A stretch of 33,086 nt of DNA from Obelidium mucronatum (Eukaryota; Chytridiomycota; Chytridiomycetes; Chytridiales; Chytriomycetaceae), in NCBI GenBank assembly GCA_025765595.1, contig JAIVFH010000284.1, forward strand, positions 1 through 33,086. The letters run 5' to 3'. The notes below the pieces were generated by a model. That model was not told the origin of the DNA, did no database searches, and saw nothing but the letters and a program-made list of their open reading frames with translations. Each line of letters starts with the position of its first letter. Positions within the stretch are counted from its first letter, which is position 1. Below, piece after piece: positions 1 to 8,441 of the stretch. Position numbers and translations under genes: made by a program.

Positions 1-395
1 ACCTTTCCCCTTTACAATCATCAAAATAACTCCGCCTTATTTGAAGAGAGGCTGGGAGTGCTCCATTCTTCTTTAAGAGCTCAAGTGCTTTTGCGACATT
101 GTTCCGGAAGTCTCTTGACTGCGACCGGTCAAGCACAGGGAAACACGTTCTGAAGAGCTAAGGGAAAGATAAAAAAGGCAATCAGAGAAGATGCAAAGCA
201 GCGGCGACTGCATACTTCTGCATCTACACAGCGGCATCCACTCTGACATAGGAGAAAGTATGCCACAGCTTCGAAAGCCTTTGGATTTGCACTAGCGGCC
301 CCCTTTGCGAAGAGTGTTTCAACCGAGATGGTGGGCGATTCAAAGCCAAGCAGACTTAGTGCGGAGAACACAGATTGTCTGACGACGTTGGTCAT
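1..395 (-). CDS. HAUS6-like augmin subunit, N-terminal part (runs off the left edge)
   Basis: Two exons read on the minus strand: 395..216 (start ATG at 395) and 157..1, joined by a 58-bp GT-AG intron in phase 0. The protein begins MTNVVRQS. It contains a segment rich in A/F/Y (NPKAFEAVAYFLLCQ), then FRTCFPVLDRSQSRDFR, then an RRSYFDDCKGER stretch. This order (LLGF, KAF..VAYFL, FR.C.P..D, +FR, R+S..DDCKGER) is that of the HAUS6 N-terminal domain as I know the family. HAUS6 is a subunit of augmin, which recruits gamma-tubulin to existing microtubules in the spindle. What is seen: an open frame over the splice and no stop to the window edge. What is inferred: the identity, which rests on motif order only. 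The C-terminal part lies outside the window. Confidence 0.68.
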
Positions 396-501
396 GGTGG
401 TTGGGATGCTTGGTTTCTGTTATAAACGCGTTTTTTCTTCTGACAGTTTAAAAAGGAAGATTAACCCACATCTTCCAGCATCAGTATCAGTTTCTATCAA
501 T

Positions 502-872
502 TTACGTTTGTTTTCTTAACTTGGAATTACTGTGATTCACTACTTTGTCAGACTGAGAATTAGAAGGTTCTGCTGTTGGCACAATCAAGTCGTAATCATC
601 GTCCATAAATGCGATTGCCCATGATTTAAGAAGTTGCATAGCTGTCTGTCACTCCACAACACCCACTCATAGCCCCGATCAAACAGGTCCAAAATAGATA
701 GAAGCTTGTGGTATATTGCCTTTGCGTTGATTGAACCACTTCTTATGGGGGGAAATTTTCTTTCCGTCCCTCCAGATCTTTCCAATCGTACTTTAAAGAC
801 TGGTGGATTTGCGATTTTATGGTTTTCCCGGTTGTTTATCCACAAGCACGGTGATATAGTAGCTACAATCAA
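502..872 (-). pseudogene. Glycosyltransferase-like relic (GT34-type flavour), frame-broken
   Basis: On the minus strand one frame gives KAIYHKLLSILDLFDRGYEW followed by VLWSD (about 730-635). A different frame immediately continues with FMDDDYDLIVPTAEPSNSQ and ends at a TAA at 504..502. The sequence '(K)L.SI...F..YEWVLWSD', followed by acidic and DLIV elements, resembles the nucleotide-sugar-binding region of fungal GT34/GMA12-MNN10-like transferases. In those enzymes a D.D motif follows the tryptophan-rich strand. Here the frame breaks exactly where that motif should be, and a third frame upstream also carries plausible coding (KKWFNQRK). I see no splice pair that joins the pieces. I therefore call it a decayed copy; an intron-containing gene with an assembly error is the alternative. 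Family assignment is tentative. Confidence 0.4.
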
Positions 873-1195
873 TGGGTACAGGCTACTAGAGGGCCATTGT
901 TAAAAAAAGTCGAAACCACTTCCTTGTTCGAGATAGTGATTTCTGCTATAGTTTCGGCAGATTTTTAACACTTGCAAAAGTGACGATCGAACTCTTTTGT
1001 TTTCGGACAGTGTTGTTGATCGCAGATTGGATGTTATCATGTCAATTCTCTAGGAGTCGCGCAACGAATAGCTCCCTCATGTTGACGGTCCAATTTTTTA
1101 TCTTTTTTTATTGGTGAGGCGAGCGAAGTATTTCTGCACTGAGACTATATTTTCATGCTCAGTATAACCTGTCAAAGCCTCCAGCCTTTCTATTT
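873..1195. other. Intergenic, no gene recognised
   Basis: AT-rich stretch between the glycosyltransferase-like relic and the 3' end of the first UNC-93-like gene. It has a T-rich run near 1095-1110 on the plus strand. I see no convincing coding frame, RNA gene or repeat; it may include the 5' remainder of the relic and the 3' UTR of the transporter gene. Confidence 0.5.
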
Positions 1196-4100
1196 TCATT
1201 CCAACGCTTGAGGCACGACAACATCAAAACGCTCATCTCCGGTTACTACAAATGCTCCGAATACACCCAAAGCCAAAAATCCCACCAAAACCGGGGCCCA
1301 CAAATCAAGACTTGGGAGACCCTCATTGCTCAACATATACTGTGAACAAACGAATGCGATAGCAGTAGCAAAAGATCCATGAAATCTCTGAGCTGCGAAG
1401 GCAGATGCATCTCCTTTGAAAAGAGTTCCCATGATTTTGTATCCTTGATTCGTAAGAATCTGTCAAGACGATAAGTGAGTGAGCGGAACAAAATGGTAAG
1501 GAAAAGCTTTCAAGCTTTTACTCAACAGCCTGTGCCAGAGCGAATCCCATGGTACCAAATAGCAAAATGTCGAACTGGTTCTCGGGACCAACCACCCACA
1601 ACACACCCATCACAATACTGTATAATGTCAAAGCAAGAATAAGCATTGGACGAGGACCGACTTTGTCTGTTACAGGTCCCACAAATACCGAGGCTACAGT
1701 CGTGACCACACCAGCTCCAACATTTAAATACAGCTTCGCGGCCAAGTCTTTGGCCTCGTCATCCGTGTGAATAAAGAGAGGAATTGATCCACTTGAAAAT
1801 GCCATATGAATGCTTCCACTGTAACAAAATGGCGCCAGAATCAACATGGTTGGATGCGTTAATCGAGAACACGTCTTCCATAAAGAAGGCTTTGCCTCTT
1901 CCAAACTCGTAACATCCAAGTCCTCATATTCGTTTCCAGGTTCAGGGCGGGACATCAAATACACCATCAAGAGTGGCCCAACGGCTCCAATACAAGCCAA
2001 GATCTCAAATACAAACACCTTGTCGAACTCTTGACGAAATAAGTAGGATGTAAACAGTGGCCCAATCACGGATGCAAATCCTAGAAAGGAAAAGAATAGG
2101 CCGGTATATCTTCCCAGCTCATTCTTTGGAGCACATTTGGTCAGATACACAGATTCACACGCCCAAAGGACGGAGGCTGCAATTCCTAGTAAAAGACATG
2201 CCGGCATCAAAAATCCAAGCTGGATTAATTTTTTTAGAGGCATCAGTCCAACGTTTCCAGATCCATATGTTAGGACCAAACTCGGCGCAAAAGCCTAAAA
2301 AGGTACGAGGACGAAACCTCACCTGAGTTTGGTTCCAAAAGAGATTTCCTACGAGTCTTGAAGTGTGAAGTTTACAACGGAAGTCTTTTAGATTTAACAC
2401 TGACTTTATTTCAACTAAAGAACAAGAGCGGGAAAACTCCCAGCTTAAATAGTAAAAATCCGGAAAGATAAGAAAGAAATAAAAACAACTAGATATCAGG
2501 AAAAGAGCGGAGATAAAAGATAACTGAAGGATATCTGAAAGATAACTGAAAAATAAGTGAAAATCGGAAAAATAACTGAAGATAACTGAAAATTGGAAGA
2601 AAAAAAACTAAAAATTGTAGAAGGCGAGGTTTGTCTCATAACATCATCCCCCCCTTTAGCGAAGCGTAGCAAGCTTGCGAGCCTTCGAAACCCTTTTCGG
2701 AGCGGTCGAGACCTTGTGAGGGTACTTGAAATGGAAAGCTTGAATCAACTCCGGTACATTATCACCATTTTCCGAGAGAAGTTCCGAAGCAGGTTCCCAG
2801 GAATTTTCAGAAGAGTTGTGACCCAACCATCGGACAAGGTATTCGAGACGGCGACGGCGAATACGAGAATCCAGAATATCTTCAACTTCAAACTCAAGTT
2901 CACCATCCACCACGACAGGATCCGGTGGAGGCGGTTGCACGAGGGCCGGAACAATGTTTCTTGTCTTTGGAACCAACAGAGAGACATGAAAAACCGGATG
3001 AATTTTCATAGTATCCGGGAGTTTGAGCTTGAAAGCCACAGGGCTAATTTTTTCAATGACCTTGAATGGACCTAGGTTTCGATTATCCAGCTTTCTGGAA
3101 GGACGCGGTGTCTTAAGATTTTTAGCATCCAGAAAAACCAAGTCACCCATTTCAATTTTAGGAGCAGGGATACGAGAACGATTTGCTTGCACCGTATACG
3201 ACGTTTGAGCCAGCTCGAGCGAAATACGTAACTCCTCCAAAATCGTAGACAACTCTTGCACGCGCTCTTCGGCAGACGGAACAACCGATTCTCGAACAAT
3301 GGCAGTATCGAAAAGTGGGTGGTGACCAGTGTTGGCAAAAAACGGAGTCATGCTGGTAGCGGAACTCTTTGAGTTGTTGTAGGCAAATTCGCAGAGCCAC
3401 AAAAAGGTTCCCCAGTTGTCTTGATGGTAATTGCAGAAAATACGCAAGTATTGTTCAATAACTTGATTTACAATCTCCGTAGAACCATCCGTTTGAGGAT
3501 GAAAAGCCGTAGAAAGGTTGCGTTTAATCTGGCATAGTTCAGTAAAACGCTTCCAAAAAGCAGACGTGAATTTGGGATCACGATCGGAAACGATTGATCT
3601 TGAGATCCCATGGTGGCGGACAACTTCGCGACAATAGTGCTCGGCAGTGTCCTCGGCAGTATCCGTAGACTTGACCGCAACAAAATGGCATTGTTTTGAC
3701 ATACGATCTTTGAAGACAAGGATGCAATCGGAACCTTGTGAAAGGGGTAGACCCGTGATCCAGTCGGCAGAAATATCCCACCAACGTTCGGAGGGAATCG
3801 GCAATGGTTGGAGAAGCCCATAAGGAGCATGACGCGAAGGCTTAGCTCGTACACAATCGTCGCAATTGGCAATAAATCGTTGAATTGTACGTTTCATGTT
3901 GGGAAACCAGTAGTCCCGAGACAGTAGTTCCAAAGTTTTTAGCGTACCGAAGTGGCCCGCCAGTGCAGAAGAATGACGGGACTTGAACGCTGCTACTTGA
4001 AGATCTTCGTTTGGTAAAACCACTAGATCCTTGCACAGAAGTAGACCATCTTCGAAAGAGAAGGACTTGCGATCAAGGAGCCCTTCCTTGAACTTTAGCA

Positions 4101-7100
4101 GTAGCGACGAATCAGCAGTAGCTTCTCGAATCTGTTGAATCCATTTTTCGTCAGATCCAATAATAGAAATTGCACCCAATTCAACAAGTTGAAAAAGTTG
4201 CAAATAATTCTCCTTATGCAACTCATCCCCCGACTTGATCTGGTAGTCAGCGCGACGCGATAAGGCATCTGGCTTGCCAGAAAGACGACCCGAGCGATGG
4301 TAAATCCGGAAGGCAAACTCAGAAAGGATGACCATCCAACGGTATTGACGACGAGTAAGAGTTCGAGCAGAAGTAAACCTTCGGAGGTTATCATGATCAG
4401 ATAGTACAAAAACTGGGTCTTTGGAACCAGCCGAAACAAGGAAACGGCGCCATTCCTGAAAAGCATCGACAATGGCCAAAAGCTCCTTATCGTGAGTGTC
4501 ATAATTTATCTCGGCAGGAACTAACTTTCGGGAGTGAAAAGCTACAGGATGGAGATCGCCGTCATCGCCATATTGAGAGAGGATTGCTCCGAGTGCGAAA
4601 TCGGAACAGTCCGTTTCCAACACGAGTTGTTTTTCGACGTTGAAATTGGCAAGGATGGGGGCCGAAGAAAAGGCAGACTTTAATGCTTCAAAAGCAGTTA
4701 AGGCCTCACTAGGAAACACAAAAGACTTGGAAGCGAAATTCTTGCTGGAGAGGACTGTCAAGGGAGAAGCAAGTTCGGAGTACATGCAGATGAACTGGCG
4801 GTAGAAATTCGCGAAACCCAGAAAAGATTGAACCTCCTTGAGGCAAGTAGGAACCGGCCAGTCAGAAACAGCACGAACTTTTGCGGGATCCATACTCACG
4901 CCCTCGGGTGAGAACACATACCCCAAGAATTCAGTGAAATTGGTATGGAAAGAACACTTCGATGGGTTAACTTGCAGTTGATGCTCTTGAAGTCGAGAAA
5001 GGACAGCTTCCACGTGGCGTCGATGAGATTCTTCATCTTCGCTAAAAATCAAAATGTCGTCTAAATAGACTACAACGGACACGCCCAGAAATTCCGACAG
5101 AATGTCGTTCATAAAATGTTGGAAAGCAGCAGGAGCGTTGGAAAGGCCGAAAGAGACCACGTTGTATTCAAAGTGACCAAACTTGCAGCGAAAAGCGGTT
5201 TTCCACTCGTCGCCCTTGCGAATACGTAGGAGATGGTAAGCATCGGGCAGATCCAAGTGCGTAAAGAACTTTGCCTTGGAAAGTTTGGGAGCCATATCCG
5301 CAAGGAGAGGTAGAGGGTATTTGTTTTTGACAGTGATGTTGTTAATTGCGCGATAGTCGATGCACAACCGGAAACCCCCATTTGGTTTCTTTACAAAGAA
5401 ACACGGAGAGGCTACTGGAGAGGTGGAATGAGAGATCCATTCTCGCTCGAGAGCCATGGTAAGATACTCAGAGAGGACCTTTTCTTCGGCAGGGCTAAGA
5501 GGATACACTTTACCCGCCGAGGGAAGTGGAGCTGCGGAACCGTCACTGTTGACTACAAACTCGATAGGCAAGTCGTAGTCGCGGTGAGGAGGTAGAGACC
5601 TAGGCAGCTCCGTTTTAAGAGTGAATAAGTCCGAGAACTTGGAATAGAGAAGCGGAACCCCGCGTTCGTCTATGGGAATTGCCGAATTCTGGTAAACCTT
5701 CTGGTCGAGCACTGCTGAGATTGACACTGTGGAAGAAACTGAAGCAGATATGTCTGGCGGCAGGATGTCCATTCGACCCACAAAAACCGGTAGCCCTTCT
5801 TCATCCGCGAGTTTGAAGAATTCGGGAGCGTTAAGCAGGGAAATGTCAGGCGCAGATCCAGCGGTTGGCTGACTCTTGAGATTACAGGCAGAAGACGGAG
5901 GAGACGTAAGTTGATCAACATCAACACTACGCTGAACAGGCGAAAATGTTGGAAAATACGGAGGAACTAGAGCAAAAGAGACGCTAGCAACTGAAATAGG
6001 AGACTCGACATCCAAGGTAGTGGAGGACAAGAACTCCAGAGAGAGACGTCGCCAATCAATTCGAGGGTTCCGTTTCCGAAGCCAGGGAAGACCCAAAATG
6101 ATTGGACAGAAAATGTCAGCGACAAGGAAAGAAATAGATTCGGAATGGGTACCGATGGAAAGTCCTAGGGGGACAGTTTGCTTCGTGATCAACTGCGAAG
6201 AGCGACCGTCAGCAAGAGAAACTTTGTAAACAGTGGGGGAATTAATAAGAGGTATTTTATTTCGAAGAGCGAAATCTTCAGAAATCAACCCGAAGGTTGT
6301 ACACCCATTATCCACGAAAACAGAAGAGGAAATCTGGCCACCCCAGCCCGTTATGGAACAAGGCAAGACAATACGCTCAGACGAAGAAGAAACAACAAAA
6401 GAAGAAATGGAGATAGTATCGCAGTTATTCCCTAACTGCGTCTCGCATTTTTTGCCAATAGCTTTTGACACTTGGCAAGGTTACCGGCCCCTGCGCCATC
6501 GCACTTAGCTTCCCCACAATATCCACAGAGGTTAGCTTCACGACGACGCTTACGTTCTTCTTGAGTAAGGCCAGCAGCAGGACTTGGGTCAATGGCAGCC
6601 ACGGCAACGGGAGCAGCCCCAGCTGGGACGGGGGAAACAGGTTTGTCGCGGGCAGCCTGGCGGCGTTCCTTGGAAGTAATGGCAAAGAGTTGATCATCGT
6701 ACTTGATACAAACGCTCATCAGCTCGGAAAGTGTCTTGGGTTGGATTTGCAAACCCAGAAGGTGCTTCCGAATTTCAGGCTTTAAACCCGCCTTGAACAT
6801 GGTAAGTTGGGAGTACTCATCATGTCCCGTTTTGACAATGAGATCGAGGAAAGTACCCGCGTAGTCTTGACAGGACTTGGTTTGGCGAAGATTGACCAGA
6901 GCTTCGTTTGCGGCCTCTTCGGCGACTGAGTCGTCTTTACCAAAAGCAGCTAGAAAAAATGCCGTGAATTCATTATAAGACTTGAAAGAGCGGTTTTTCT
7001 TTTCAACTGCATTGCGGTACCAGGTAAGGGCCTTGCCGCCCAGAAAGGAAGCGAAGAAGGTGATCTTGAAGGTGGTAGACAGAAAGGCACTGGGGTTTGC

Positions 7101-8441
7101 GTCGAAATTCAGTTTACATTGGAAGACAAAATCCTCGGCGTCGGCACGGTTTCCGGTAAACACGTTGGGCTTGTTGACCTTGAAACCAGACTTGGACTTT
7201 TCCTCAGAAGCGGAAGTTCTGGAGAGGACTTGAGACGGAACCGAGTTTGAAGCCGAGATTCGCCCTTCCAACTGTGCGATTCGATTCATGAGAAGATTGA
7301 TTGTCTCAATAAGGTCAGCATTGTTCTCCAGATTGTTGGGATAAGGGTTTTGATCCTCTGAAGGATCCACTGCGTCTTGATAGTCATTTGCAGCGTCAGA
7401 TGGATCGTCTCCGTACATGGATTCATCCTCCTGTTCAGGATGGTTTGAGTAAGACAGGGGTGGAACCGCAAGGTTGGACGACCCCGGTAGAGAGGAAGAA
7501 GGCCCAGAAAGAGCGGAGGGTACAGTGTTCGGAGGCGTGCGACGGAGGGCGGAGTGACGCTTGGGAGTGGGAGTAGACATGACGTAGGCTTGAGTTGAAA
7601 TACTATGTTAGGACCAAACTCGGCGCAAAAGCCTAAAAAGGTACGAGGACGAAACCTCACCTGAGTTTGGTTCCAAAAGAGATTTCCTACGAGTCTTGAA
7701 GTGTGAAGTTTACAACGGAAGTCTTTTAGATTTAACACTGACTTTATTTCAACTAAAGAACAAGAGCGGGAAAACTCCCAGCTTAAATAGTAAAAATCCG
7801 GAAAGATAAGAAAGAAATAAAAACAACTAGATATCAGGAAAAGAGCGGAGATAAAAGATAACTGAAGGATATCTGAAAGATAACTGAAAAATAAGTGAAA
7901 ATCGGAAAAATAACTGAAGATAACTGAAAATTGGAAGAAAAAAAACTAAAAATTGTAGAAGGCGAGGTTTGTCTCATAACACCATACCTGTTGCACTTCA
8001 GAACTTGAATTCAATGCCAAAATGATTGCAACCCCAAAGAGAGAATAAACCAGCGAAGAAGAAAGCAAGGAAGTTCGAACTCCCAAAGAATCCACTGTTT
8101 CATGCAAAACAAGTGATAGCCTGAGTCACAGCGAGTAAATTGGTTGAGCACAAACCAATGGCTGCAGCTCCAAACAGATTGGAAAATGCGAAGCTCAAAT
8201 AAACTGCCCCAACACATGCAAATGCAACGGATTTGGGAAGAATGGTTGTGGCAAGGTTCTTTTTGCAAAACAAAGCCATCGATCAGATCATCATTGCCTT
8301 GCTTGAAGCAGATACCTGAGAAACTTCATAGCCAACAAAGATACAAAAGAATGCCGACGCAAGAACAAGAACATCTGCCAGTCTGTATCCACGGGGACAT
8401 GGCGGCCGTTCAGATCCAAGAAGGTGTTCTTGCTCTTCCAT
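1196..8441 (-). CDS. UNC-93-like MFS transporter A, with a retrotransposon inside intron 3
   Basis: Five exons fit a 430-residue protein: 8441..8316, 8258..8156, 8094..7988, 2219..1527 and 1459..1196 (TGA). Introns 1, 2 and 4 are 57, 61 and 67 bp. Intron 3 would be 49 bp without the inserted element and is 5,768 bp with it. The joins were chosen by aligning to sister genes B (9103-10791) and C (10891-12435). Examples are VSQ|NLATTILP, FGAAAI|VDSLGVR and SSSEVQQ|LGFLMPA, each matching the corresponding B/C segment. The total length is a multiple of three with no internal stop. About ten to twelve hydrophobic segments are expected, as in UNC-93 (a major-facilitator-related membrane protein, linked to channel or receptor trafficking in animals; substrate in fungi unknown). 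The last donor (GTTGAG at 1526) is weak; a GTAAAA 5 nt later would break the frame. Whether the gene is still expressed is unknown, since the element has its own promoter and polyadenylation signal. Confidence 0.8.
2263..2267. repeat. Target site duplication, left copy (CCATA)
   Basis: CCATA directly abuts the 3' LTR. The identical pentamer is found at 7982-7986 beyond the other LTR. Five-base duplications are normal for Ty3/gypsy integrases. Confidence 0.92.
2268..2643 (-). repeat. 3' LTR
   Basis: 376 bp, the downstream copy of the direct repeat at 7606..7981. Reading both through, I find no mismatch, which for a freely evolving repeat indicates very recent integration. Its R region holds the polyadenylation hexamer AATAAA (2405..2410, minus strand). 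Confidence 0.95.
2644..2657 (-). other. Polypurine tract
   Basis: AAAGGGGGGGATGA on the minus strand immediately before the 3' LTR. It starts inside the pol stop codon. Such a tract primes plus-strand DNA synthesis in LTR elements. Confidence 0.85.
2656..6471 (-). CDS. pol: Pol polyprotein (PR-RT-RNaseH-IN-chromodomain)
   Basis: Open over 1,271 codons from 6471, though most likely made as Gag-Pol by frameshifting at 6447, since the first AUG lies within gag. Residues are counted from 6471. Protease with active site DNG at 54-56 (usual D[ST]G). Reverse transcriptase about 290-520 with LDLPDAYH (407) and YLDD (469-472). RNase H with D620, E663 and D692. Integrase zinc region H833, H840, C870, C873, and catalytic D903, D963, E999 (35 residues between the last two). 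GPF motif at about 1134. Chromodomain at about 1194-1250 with VEDIL, YLVRW and NSWEP. All catalytic positions are present. The chromodomain would direct integration toward modified histones. The TAA stop overlaps the polypurine tract. Confidence 0.97.
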   Translation of the reverse strand: MSKAIGKKCETQLGNNCDTISISSFVVSSSSERIVLPCSITGWGGQISSSVFVDNGCTTFGLISEDFALRNKIPLINSPTVYKVSLADGRSSQLITKQTVPLGLSIGTHSESISFLVADIFCPIILGLPWLRKRNPRIDWRRLSLEFLSSTTLDVESPISVASVSFALVPPYFPTFSPVQRSVDVDQLTSPPSSACNLKSQPTAGSAPDISLLNAPEFFKLADEEGLPVFVGRMDILPPDISASVSSTVSISAVLDQKVYQNSAIPIDERGVPLLYSKFSDLFTLKTELPRSLPPHRDYDLPIEFVVNSDGSAAPLPSAGKVYPLSPAEEKVLSEYLTMALEREWISHSTSPVASPCFFVKKPNGGFRLCIDYRAINNITVKNKYPLPLLADMAPKLSKAKFFTHLDLPDAYHLLRIRKGDEWKTAFRCKFGHFEYNVVSFGLSNAPAAFQHFMNDILSEFLGVSVVVYLDDILIFSEDEESHRRHVEAVLSRLQEHQLQVNPSKCSFHTNFTEFLGYVFSPEGVSMDPAKVRAVSDWPVPTCLKEVQSFLGFANFYRQFICMYSELASPLTVLSSKNFASKSFVFPSEALTAFEALKSAFSSAPILANFNVEKQLVLETDCSDFALGAILSQYGDDGDLHPVAFHSRKLVPAEINYDTHDKELLAIVDAFQEWRRFLVSAGSKDPVFVLSDHDNLRRFTSARTLTRRQYRWMVILSEFAFRIYHRSGRLSGKPDALSRRADYQIKSGDELHKENYLQLFQLVELGAISIIGSDEKWIQQIREATADSSLLLKFKEGLLDRKSFSFEDGLLLCKDLVVLPNEDLQVAAFKSRHSSALAGHFGTLKTLELLSRDYWFPNMKRTIQRFIANCDDCVRAKPSRHAPYGLLQPLPIPSERWWDISADWITGLPLSQGSDCILVFKDRMSKQCHFVAVKSTDTAEDTAEHYCREVVRHHGISRSIVSDRDPKFTSAFWKRFTELCQIKRNLSTAFHPQTDGSTEIVNQVIEQYLRIFCNYHQDNWGTFLWLCEFAYNNSKSSATSMTPFFANTGHHPLFDTAIVRESVVPSAEERVQELSTILEELRISLELAQTSYTVQANRSRIPAPKIEMGDLVFLDAKNLKTPRPSRKLDNRNLGPFKVIEKISPVAFKLKLPDTMKIHPVFHVSLLVPKTRNIVPALVQPPPPDPVVVDGELEFEVEDILDSRIRRRRLEYLVRWLGHNSSENSWEPASELLSENGDNVPELIQAFHFKYPHKVSTAPKRVSKARKLATLR
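6420..6453 (-). promoter_or_regulatory. Programmed -1 ribosomal frameshift signal (gag/pol)
   Basis: Slippery heptamer A AAA AAT at 6453..6447 in the gag frame, six-nt spacer (6446..6441), then a perfect 8-bp stem CGCAGTTA/TAACTGCG with a five-base GGGAA loop (6440..6420). The gag stop TAG lies within the hairpin. A -1 slip at the heptamer enters the pol frame exactly, and pol is open from there on. This is the standard layout of eukaryotic and viral -1 signals. Confidence 0.88.
6432..7580 (-). CDS. gag: Gag polyprotein of the chromovirus
   Basis: 382 residues, ATG at 7580..7578, 13 nt past the primer site; TAG at 6434..6432. An acidic, proline-rich N-terminus is followed by a short coiled segment (about residues 88-110, IETINLLMNRIAQLEGRI). 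The Ty3-type capsid region is at about 130-270, with a W-rich GGKALTWYR and FLAAFG segment. The C-terminus has a short cysteine cluster (CGYCGEAKC then a further Cys) instead of a regular CX2CX4HX4C knuckle, as no histidine is in place. Gag forms the virus-like particle and packages the RNA. Its last codons overlap the slippery site that gives access to pol. Confidence 0.93.
   Translation of the reverse strand: MSTPTPKRHSALRRTPPNTVPSALSGPSSSLPGSSNLAVPPLSYSNHPEQEDESMYGDDPSDAANDYQDAVDPSEDQNPYPNNLENNADLIETINLLMNRIAQLEGRISASNSVPSQVLSRTSASEEKSKSGFKVNKPNVFTGNRADAEDFVFQCKLNFDANPSAFLSTTFKITFFASFLGGKALTWYRNAVEKKNRSFKSYNEFTAFFLAAFGKDDSVAEEAANEALVNLRQTKSCQDYAGTFLDLIVKTGHDEYSQLTMFKAGLKPEIRKHLLGLQIQPKTLSELMSVCIKYDDQLFAITSKERRQAARDKPVSPVPAGAAPVAVAAIDPSPAAGLTQEERKRRREANLCGYCGEAKCDGAGAGNLAKCQKLLAKNARRS
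7593..7602 (-). other. Predicted self-priming primer-binding site
   Basis: Three bases downstream of the 5' LTR the minus strand reads TATTTCAACT. This is not a TGG-type tRNA primer site. It is an exact 10-nt complement of AGTTGAAATA at 7754..7745, the predicted 5' end of the element's RNA. Tf1/sushi-type elements prime reverse transcription with the folded-back 5' end of their own mRNA bound to such a site. Confidence 0.65.
7606..7981 (-). repeat. 5' LTR
   Basis: 376 bp, direct repeat of 2268..2643, upstream in the element's transcription sense. It has terminal inverted TGTTA...TAACA ends. The U3 part carries several degenerate copies of a TTCAGTTATC-like decamer (7855-7930) that could be enhancer repeats. 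A TATA-like box and the presumed RNA start lie inside it. Confidence 0.95.
7743..7790 (-). promoter_or_regulatory. LTR promoter: TATA-like box, presumed RNA start, poly(A) signal
   Basis: On the minus strand a TATTTAAG box starts at 7789. AGTTGAAATA begins at 7754, 35 nt downstream, a normal spacing for a eukaryotic start site. AATAAA follows at 7748..7743. The start position is inferred from the box and from complementarity of these same 10 nt to the primer site; it has not been measured. Confidence 0.6.
7982..7986. repeat. Target site duplication, right copy (CCATA)
   Basis: CCATA directly abuts the 5' LTR. Read on the minus strand, this copy supplies bases 2-6 of the GTATGG splice donor of host intron 3 (donor G at 7987), so the donor of the interrupted gene is retained. 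Confidence 0.92.

Larger units (their letters stand above)
2268..7981 (-). mobile_element. Complete Ty3/gypsy chromovirus (LTR retrotransposon)
   Basis: A 5,714-bp element with gag and pol on the minus strand. It is bounded by two 376-bp direct repeats that begin and end with TGTTA/TAACA-type termini, and is flanked by the 5-bp duplication CCATA. Order on its coding strand: 5' LTR, self-complementary primer site, gag, -1 frameshift signal, pol (protease, reverse transcriptase, RNase H, integrase, chromodomain), polypurine tract, 3' LTR. The integrase after RT/RNase H defines Ty3/gypsy, and the C-terminal chromodomain defines the chromovirus branch. Both frames are open and I see no difference between the LTRs by eye, so the insertion is recent and may be active. 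It lies in the same orientation as its host gene, inside intron 3 of UNC-93-like gene A. Confidence 0.96.

Noticed and set aside
2220..2262. Reading YGSGNVGLMPLKK as coding at the start of the exon following the element
   Set aside because: Sister genes show this is the 3' part of a 49-bp intron; splicing at TCCAG restores the alignment.
2155..2400. An open frame over the 3' LTR, with a related one over the 5' LTR (7286-7738)
   Set aside because: They start at the same LTR position and continue into different flanks; they are LTR sequence, with no domain and non-ATG starts.
6459..6471. Independent AUG start for pol at 6471
   Set aside because: It lies inside gag upstream of a complete -1 frameshift signal; a Gag-Pol fusion is the better explanation.
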